NCBI GenBank assembly: GCA_951799445.1
Contig: OX637289.1
Location: forward strand, 26,536,245 to 26,600,244
Length of the DNA stretch: 64,000 nt
Reading direction: 5' to 3'
Origin: Pseudisothecium myosuroides
Taxonomy: Eukaryota > Streptophyta > Bryopsida > Hypnales > Lembophyllaceae
Part shown: positions 59,294-64,000 of the stretch, one piece after another
Layout: every line of letters starts with the position of its first letter
Numbering within the stretch: the stretch's first letter is position 1
The notes under the pieces: model-generated
What the model was told of the DNA's origin: nothing
Seen by the model: only the letters and a program-made list of their open reading frames with translations
The model's database searches: none
Translations under genes and position numbers: made by a program

Positions 59294-60205
59294 ATGGTAT
59301 TGCGCCAGTCCAGAAGGCGACGGCGAGGAAGTTCCGTTGAGCCTCAGAATCCCGCTGTCCAAAAACCTCAGGTTATCAATTGTGATCACTCCTACCACAG
59401 AGACCAAGACGGCATCAGTGAGGCGACCTCGGATCTCAGCATTCTCGACCATGTGGTGGAGTTCGACAGAAAGTTTTCAGCCTGGGTTCATGAACATGGA
59501 TTGGGCATCTTCTTTTACGTGTTTTTGCGCACCTTGGAGTTTTCGGGTGACGGCATGTTCCTCATCCCTTGTGCAGCTGCGACTTACCTGGCGCCCAAAT
59601 CTAAACTCACCCCGGAGCTTCGCATGTTCTTCTTCAACCTCTTCATGGCCTTTCTGTTTGATTTGATTTTTGTGTCGATTATCAAGAAGATCGTGCGTCG
59701 GCCAAGACCAGTGTACAACCGGGGTCACTTCAAAACCATTCAAGTGGACCATTGGTCGTTTCCCAGTGGCCACTCCACGCGAGCCTTGTTGGTGGTCACC
59801 ATGTTTGGACTTTACATTCCTATGTGGAGGGACCAATGTCACCGAATCTGGTTGCCGTACCTCCAGCATATTCTTAAGGGCCGAATTGACATTCTGGAGA
59901 AATTTGCGCCCACCGCAGAAACTATTCTTATCAGCTTGATTGGAAGTACTGTCACTTCTTGGGCCGTGGCCACGACGTCGTCCCGGATCATTCTCGGGCG
60001 GCACTTCTTCTGTGATGTCGTGGCAGGGTCATTCCTTGGTATCTTTGAAGCGTTCTTCGCTTACTATTTTCTGGCTATTCCTATTGAAACTTCGGAAGCT
60101 CTTCACCGGCATATGAGTGGCTTTTTTGGCACTCTTGAGGACAGTACTTGGAAGCTGATCCACGGAAGAAACCCTCTTGCGGCTCACGAAATTGGGAAGA
60201 GATAA
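59294..60205 (+). CDS. PAP2-type lipid / polyisoprenoid phosphate phosphatase, intronless
   Basis: 303 residues from ATG at 59294 to TAA at 60203-60205. Membrane enzyme that removes phosphate from lipid phosphates or isoprenoid diphosphates, probably in the ER with its active site at the membrane face. All three motifs of the PAP2 superfamily are present: KX6RP at 131-139 (K131, R138, P139), PSGH at 157-160, and SRX5HX3D at 230-241 (S230, R231, H237, D241). Hydrophobic segments lie at about 69-100, 111-131, 161-177, 208-228 and 243-263. The hydrophilic, Arg-rich N-terminus (RRRRR near 7-11) is followed by an acidic stretch. The size and motif spacing resemble PLPP6/PPAPDC2 and the plant lipid phosphate phosphatase beta group more than the longer LPP1-LPP3 type. 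The chosen ATG is the first in the frame; the open stretch before it starts only with TTG. Single coding exon, codon use like the eIF4E genes; likely functional. Confidence 0.92.
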   Translation: MVLRQSRRRRRGSSVEPQNPAVQKPQVINCDHSYHRDQDGISEATSDLSILDHVVEFDRKFSAWVHEHGLGIFFYVFLRTLEFSGDGMFLIPCAAATYLAPKSKLTPELRMFFFNLFMAFLFDLIFVSIIKKIVRRPRPVYNRGHFKTIQVDHWSFPSGHSTRALLVVTMFGLYIPMWRDQCHRIWLPYLQHILKGRIDILEKFAPTAETILISLIGSTVTSWAVATTSSRIILGRHFFCDVVAGSFLGIFEAFFAYYFLAIPIETSEALHRHMSGFFGTLEDSTWKLIHGRNPLAAHEIGKR

Positions 60206-61745
60206 TATGTTCAGAATCCTACATTTATGGTCTCCACCATCTAAGCCTCAATTCGGGAAAGATCGAGAACTTGTTACACCTTACGCTGTTATTCACCTGC
60301 AACTGATCTTCGAGGAAAGTAGCCTGACAAGCAAGATGGGCAAGCTTGTTTAGATACATGTTAAAACTTCTAAAGAATTGTCATAAAAAAGAATTCTCCA
60401 CAATCGAGGTGACAGCAAACTAAAGCAGGTGGAGTGCATGACGTTCGAGGGATCCTAATTAATTCCCTATTTCCACCCTCTATGGATTTCGTTACCACAA
60501 GCAGTACCGCATCCAAATTTCACCAGATAAAACGATGTTTTAATTGAGAAAGATGATTGTGCTCTTCCAGATTTCGGCTATGATGATCAATTTCGTTAAA
60601 CTGGCACGAATCTGGCGCCAGTTGTGATATATATGTACAGTACATGTGGATCCAAAACTTTGGACTTGAATGAATTTATGTTTCAGAACGTGCAATCTGA
60701 AAGGTTCCAATGTATTAGAATACCGCCATATATAACGAAATTGACGATTTAATGCCATACGTCAGGGCCGTCTTCTTGATGAACTAAATTTCCAGGTACA
60801 TTCTTGCGTAAGCTGATGAGTCACAAACCTGTTGGATTTCAGCAGAGGAGCGACGAGTCAGAGAGCGAGCACGATGGCCCATAAATTATGCCTTTCCTGG
60901 GTGCAGGATTGGACGGGTCTCTCCGCTTAACTCGTGCTCGTCACAGATATCATAATTATTTTGTGGGCAGATACTCCAGATAGCACGAGCATGGCAGTGA
61001 TCACTGATTGCTCCTCAGGAGCGGCAGGAATTGTCTAGACTCCAGACTCCAGACTTCAGACTCCAGACTCCAGACTTCAGAGGAAGAATGAAGACAGCAA
61101 ACAAGTGGACTTGGATCGTAGCTGAGATTTTGACCTAACTTTGTCAGGACTTGAATACTTGATACGAAGTGATCGATAGTAAGTTAACCCTAATGTTTGC
61201 TCAGGAGTTCGTTGTTTCTATTCCATAATTCCCGTGACTTCCATCTCGCTCTGCAGACCTGTGCACAGGTCGTGATTGGCCCTGGAATTCCAAGGCCTAC
61301 TCACTGCCTAAAATAGGGGCACCTTTTGCACTCCTCACCCACAACTACAGTGCAATTCTCCCATGAGTAGTCTACCATCCTTCATGCCTCGTAGTGTTGT
61401 GATGTTATAGTCTTGGTTGGAATGGGATGGGCAAACTAGGCATTCAGGAGTCCGATTTTGGACTAGGTAACGTGAAAGTAACGTGAAAGTAGATTGAATC
61501 TTGTTGTAAGAAGATACTATGCTAAGCCCTAAAATATATTATTTCCATTAAGCCCTGGCCCAATTATCTTTGCCCTCACAGTGAGGAGATGAAATAAAGC
61601 AAAATTGAGCTCTAAGGATTTTAAGGGATGGAATGCAGAGCACAATGAAAATATGCACACACTTTGGGCGTAACAATGCATGCATTCATTACATCTACAA
61701 ATTTTTCAAAAGTTTTTCATTTGAAAAGAAATTAGTCCACCGAGC
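60206..61745. other. 3' flank of the phosphatase gene and spacer
   Basis: Probable 3' UTR directly after 60205. At about 60690-60748 'gtgcaatctgaaaggttcca' and 'gaataccgccatatataacg' resemble the right end of 58304-58590, a possible remnant. No further gene seen. Confidence 0.35.
61038..61079. repeat. 21-bp tandem repeat made of 'gactcca' heptamers
   Basis: Two exact 21-base units, each gactcca-gactcca-gacttca, at 61038-61058 and 61059-61079. Confidence 0.9.
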
Positions 61746-61983
61746 TTAACCCTTTAGTGACTAAGAAGCCCGAATTGGGTCTCATGTTTTTTAAGCAATT
61801 TTGAAGAATTTATTTGTGGATTTTTATTTATTTTAAATATTATTTATTTAAACTAATGCATGCAATGTTCTTCATTCAAGCTAATGATATAATAAAACTT
61901 TCCATTTAGATTATCCTTTTTACAATATGATCAATCAAAGTTTGCAACTTAAAATCATGAATTCTTAGTACGTAAAGGGTTAA
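61746..61983. mobile_element. piggyBac-like TTAA MITE, 238 bp
   Basis: TTAA at 61746-61749 and 61980-61983. Left end CCCTTTAGTGACTAAG; right end inward CCCTTTACGTACTAAG, 13 of 16 identical. The smallest well-delimited member; the TTAA-CCC arrangement places it with the group although the interior differs. Confidence 0.75.
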
Positions 61984-63364
61984 CGCAAGGTTATACTCTA
62001 AACCCTTGGGCATGACAAGATGTACATTCCTCAGGTTGTGCCTTCAAAGATGTAACATCCAATTACATCCTCGGGCCAAGGCATAATCCCTTATATAATG
62101 AGGGTGTACTTTGAAGTTACCAGTCATAATTTGAATTGTTGAATTTGTTCAACTATGTTCAATTATGGGTCTAAAGAAAATGCACCATGATGTCAAGGCT
62201 CCCTCATATTAGAAAAAATACTAGATGCCTTTTCTAGTCCACTATCATGAATATAAAATTAGATTCCATACAAGTTATGGAGGGTTTGACTAAAGACTAC
62301 ACAAGAGGTTATTGGTCGGTGTAATATAAGAGTTTATTAAGTCCAAATCTCATGTCAAAGATTAGAAGGTACAAATTTTTGAACACAGTAAAGGATAGAG
62401 ATTCTTATAGTCTTCATAGAATCAAACTTTATTTATTTACTTTTGAAAATGTTTTCATTGCAAGAGGATAACTAGAACAAACTCTTTAATTCAAGCCTAG
62501 AAATGCTTTGAATTCTTTAAAAAAAAATTAATGTAAGAAAAAATTAATGTGAAAAACATAAAGCATGACAGAAAGAAAATTTACTTGTGTGTGCCCATTC
62601 CCTTCTGTCCGCATGTGCATAGACTCCATAATGACACTTCATATTTTAGTTATAAATTTATATAAATAGGATAACAACTTGAAAATAATGACCTTAGTAA
62701 TTTATTTTTGATTTTTTTCCTTGTTGAAGTCGTCGAGCTTCCAAATTTTTGTAAGGTCCCTCAGGAATTGATTTTCGGCTTGCTGAATTTTTTTTTTGAC
62801 TCTTTCATTTCTCCAACGCATTCTAAATAACACGAGCTAATCAACAACTAATTGATTACTTATAAATTTTATGAAAACATATTCTCGCACTTTTGGTACT
62901 TCAATACTATATCCCTATTCTGCGGTTGTATAATGGATTGATCCCCGTGGCGAAGCCATTTACACTAACATAAGAAGGGGATATTGACATAAGGAACCTC
63001 ATACCATTTAGTAGCATGTGTTGATGTTGCCTTGGTTCTACAATGATGGTGTGCCTCTACATCCTCCACCTCTCTAATTCATCAGTAGCTATTGATGAGG
63101 CATTGTTGGGGTGTGGAGTATACCACACCATCACTGTAGAGCTACTAAATGTTATGCCTCAACTCAACCATTATCCATGACTCATTTAGATAGAGTCATG
63201 GTCTGTGCACACCTGGCCTTAAGGCAGTGGTAGGAGGGCGGTTTTAGCTTGGTAAAGGCATGCGTGTTCAGACTTGCGTAGTTCGTGGAACACCAAACCT
63301 AGTTGGCGGTCCACCTGGAAGAGCATAACAACGGTGGTCAGTCAAAGGAGTGACGACTTTTGGC
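61984..63364. other. Spacer, no gene seen
   Basis: AT-rich to 62950, then mixed. Near 63000-63165 'atttagtagc' and 'atgatggtgtg' occur in opposite orientations, a weak foldback. Nothing else supported. Confidence 0.35.
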
Positions 63365-63408
63365 AAGTGGTAACGCTATAGTTGAAAAGTGGTAACGCTA
63401 TAGTTGAA
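63365..63408. repeat. 22-bp tandem duplication
   Basis: 'aagtggtaacgctatagttg' plus 'aa' occurs twice, exactly, at 63365-63386 and 63387-63408. Confidence 0.9.
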
Positions 63409-63559
63409 AAAAATTAGCGACCCAAAAAACTACAAGAAATGAAGATTCTGGAACAACAACAGTGGTGTTACCTAATCCTGGTCATTATGGCCCATTAGCA
63501 AAGACTGGCTAGGTAAGAGGCGGAATGGGCTTCAGAATAAAATACAATAAAAGTTGGAC

Positions 63560-63940
63560 CCCACATCCTTAGTACAAACATGCATGCAAATTAATGAGCA
63601 GGGTTTCATACATATCACCTGCACGTCTAGAAGCTACTCCTGCTTCATCGCATTCTTGTGCTTTCATGAATTTTCGTTTTCTTGTGATCGCTTTGTTGTG
63701 CAACTATCGAATTCCATTTTGTTCAATTGTGTGCGATCTTTCTTCTACCCTCTAGCTACGTTGCGTCCGATTGTGGCGATCCTGCGCAGAAAGAAACAAG
63801 ACTTTGTGATCAGGTAAGACTTTTGTATTTTGAATTCAATTGTCAAGGCATACAACAATTCCATATCGTGCTTGACAGACAAGAAATTAGCAGCATTAAT
63901 TATAAACTTCAATTTCAATTTGGCAAGCAGATCCTTACTT
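63560..63940 (+). promoter_or_regulatory. 5' leader with one intron, upstream of a partial gene
   Basis: A leader exon ends at 63813 (TCAG|gtaaga) and an acceptor (ggcaagcag) ends at 63930, giving a 117-base intron before the ATG at 63941. Leader extent upstream of about 63650 is uncertain. Confidence 0.4.
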
Positions 63941-64000
63941 ATGGAGAACCGCCTGGAGGCTGGAACTTATGGTAAAGAACCTGCAGCGCTTGGCGCCGCC
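63941..64000 (+). CDS. Start of a gene cut by the window edge
   Basis: ATG at 63941, just after a good acceptor, opens 20 codons (MENRLEAGTYGKEPAALGAA) to the window end without a stop. GC rises sharply here compared with upstream, as expected at a coding start. Too short to identify; the Ala/Gly-rich start does not indicate a family. Confidence 0.4.
   Translation, partial: MENRLEAGTYGKEPAALGAA

Noticed and set aside
62998..63165. Foldback around 'atgatggtgtg'
   Set aside because: Arms are short and interrupted; no terminal duplication or second copy was found.

Overview
This window looks like nuclear DNA of a land plant. It has two spliced eIF4E genes with plant-type protein sequence, GT/AG introns, telo-box motifs upstream of the translation genes, Stowaway- and Emigrant-like MITEs, and long AT-rich gene-poor stretches. 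The lineage cannot be fixed from the sequence alone. A bryophyte- or lycophyte-grade plant is a reasonable guess, because the eIF4E proteins read as generic early-land-plant eIF4E and TTAA-flanked MITEs are unusual for a flowering plant. No rRNA, tRNA, CRISPR or bacterial-type operon was seen.

Layout. 0.7-2.6 kb: a five-exon gene for a charged coiled-coil (possibly remorin-like) protein, broken by several single-base frame shifts. 2.6-8.4 kb: repeats and AT-rich spacer. 8.4-14.9 kb is the main gene cluster: an intronless Spp2/MOS2-type G-patch protein (minus strand) sharing a ~0.5 kb divergent promoter with eIF4E copy 1 (plus strand), then eIF4E copy 2 (minus strand) facing copy 1 tail to tail. 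15-32 kb and 37-58 kb: gene-poor DNA packed with small DNA transposons. 32.5-36.9 kb: a less AT-rich, repeat-poor block that probably holds an unidentified multi-exon minus-strand gene. 59.3-60.2 kb: an intronless PAP2-type lipid/polyisoprenoid phosphate phosphatase. 63.55-64 kb: the 5' end of another gene running off the window.

The most striking content is a swarm of non-autonomous elements with termini of the form TTAA-CCCCTAAAGGACC ... GGTCCTTTAGGGG-TTAA. TTAA duplications plus CCC-starting inverted ends are the hallmark of the piggyBac superfamily. I can delimit nine with both ends, plus several degenerate or one-ended copies, together about a seventh of the window. They sit next to, inside and around other MITEs: TA-flanked families beginning AGGT, Stowaway-like, pogo/Emigrant-like and hAT-like. 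The junctions are clean enough to read the order of insertion directly, including a four-level nest at 46.06-48.2 kb and a nested insertion into a MITE end at 41.8 kb.

The genes do not form a pathway. The G-patch factor (splicing) and eIF4E (translation initiation) are housekeeping genes that share a promoter region. The two eIF4E copies are an inverted duplication whose coding exons 2-5 have identical lengths; one copy has taken a TTAA element into intron 3.
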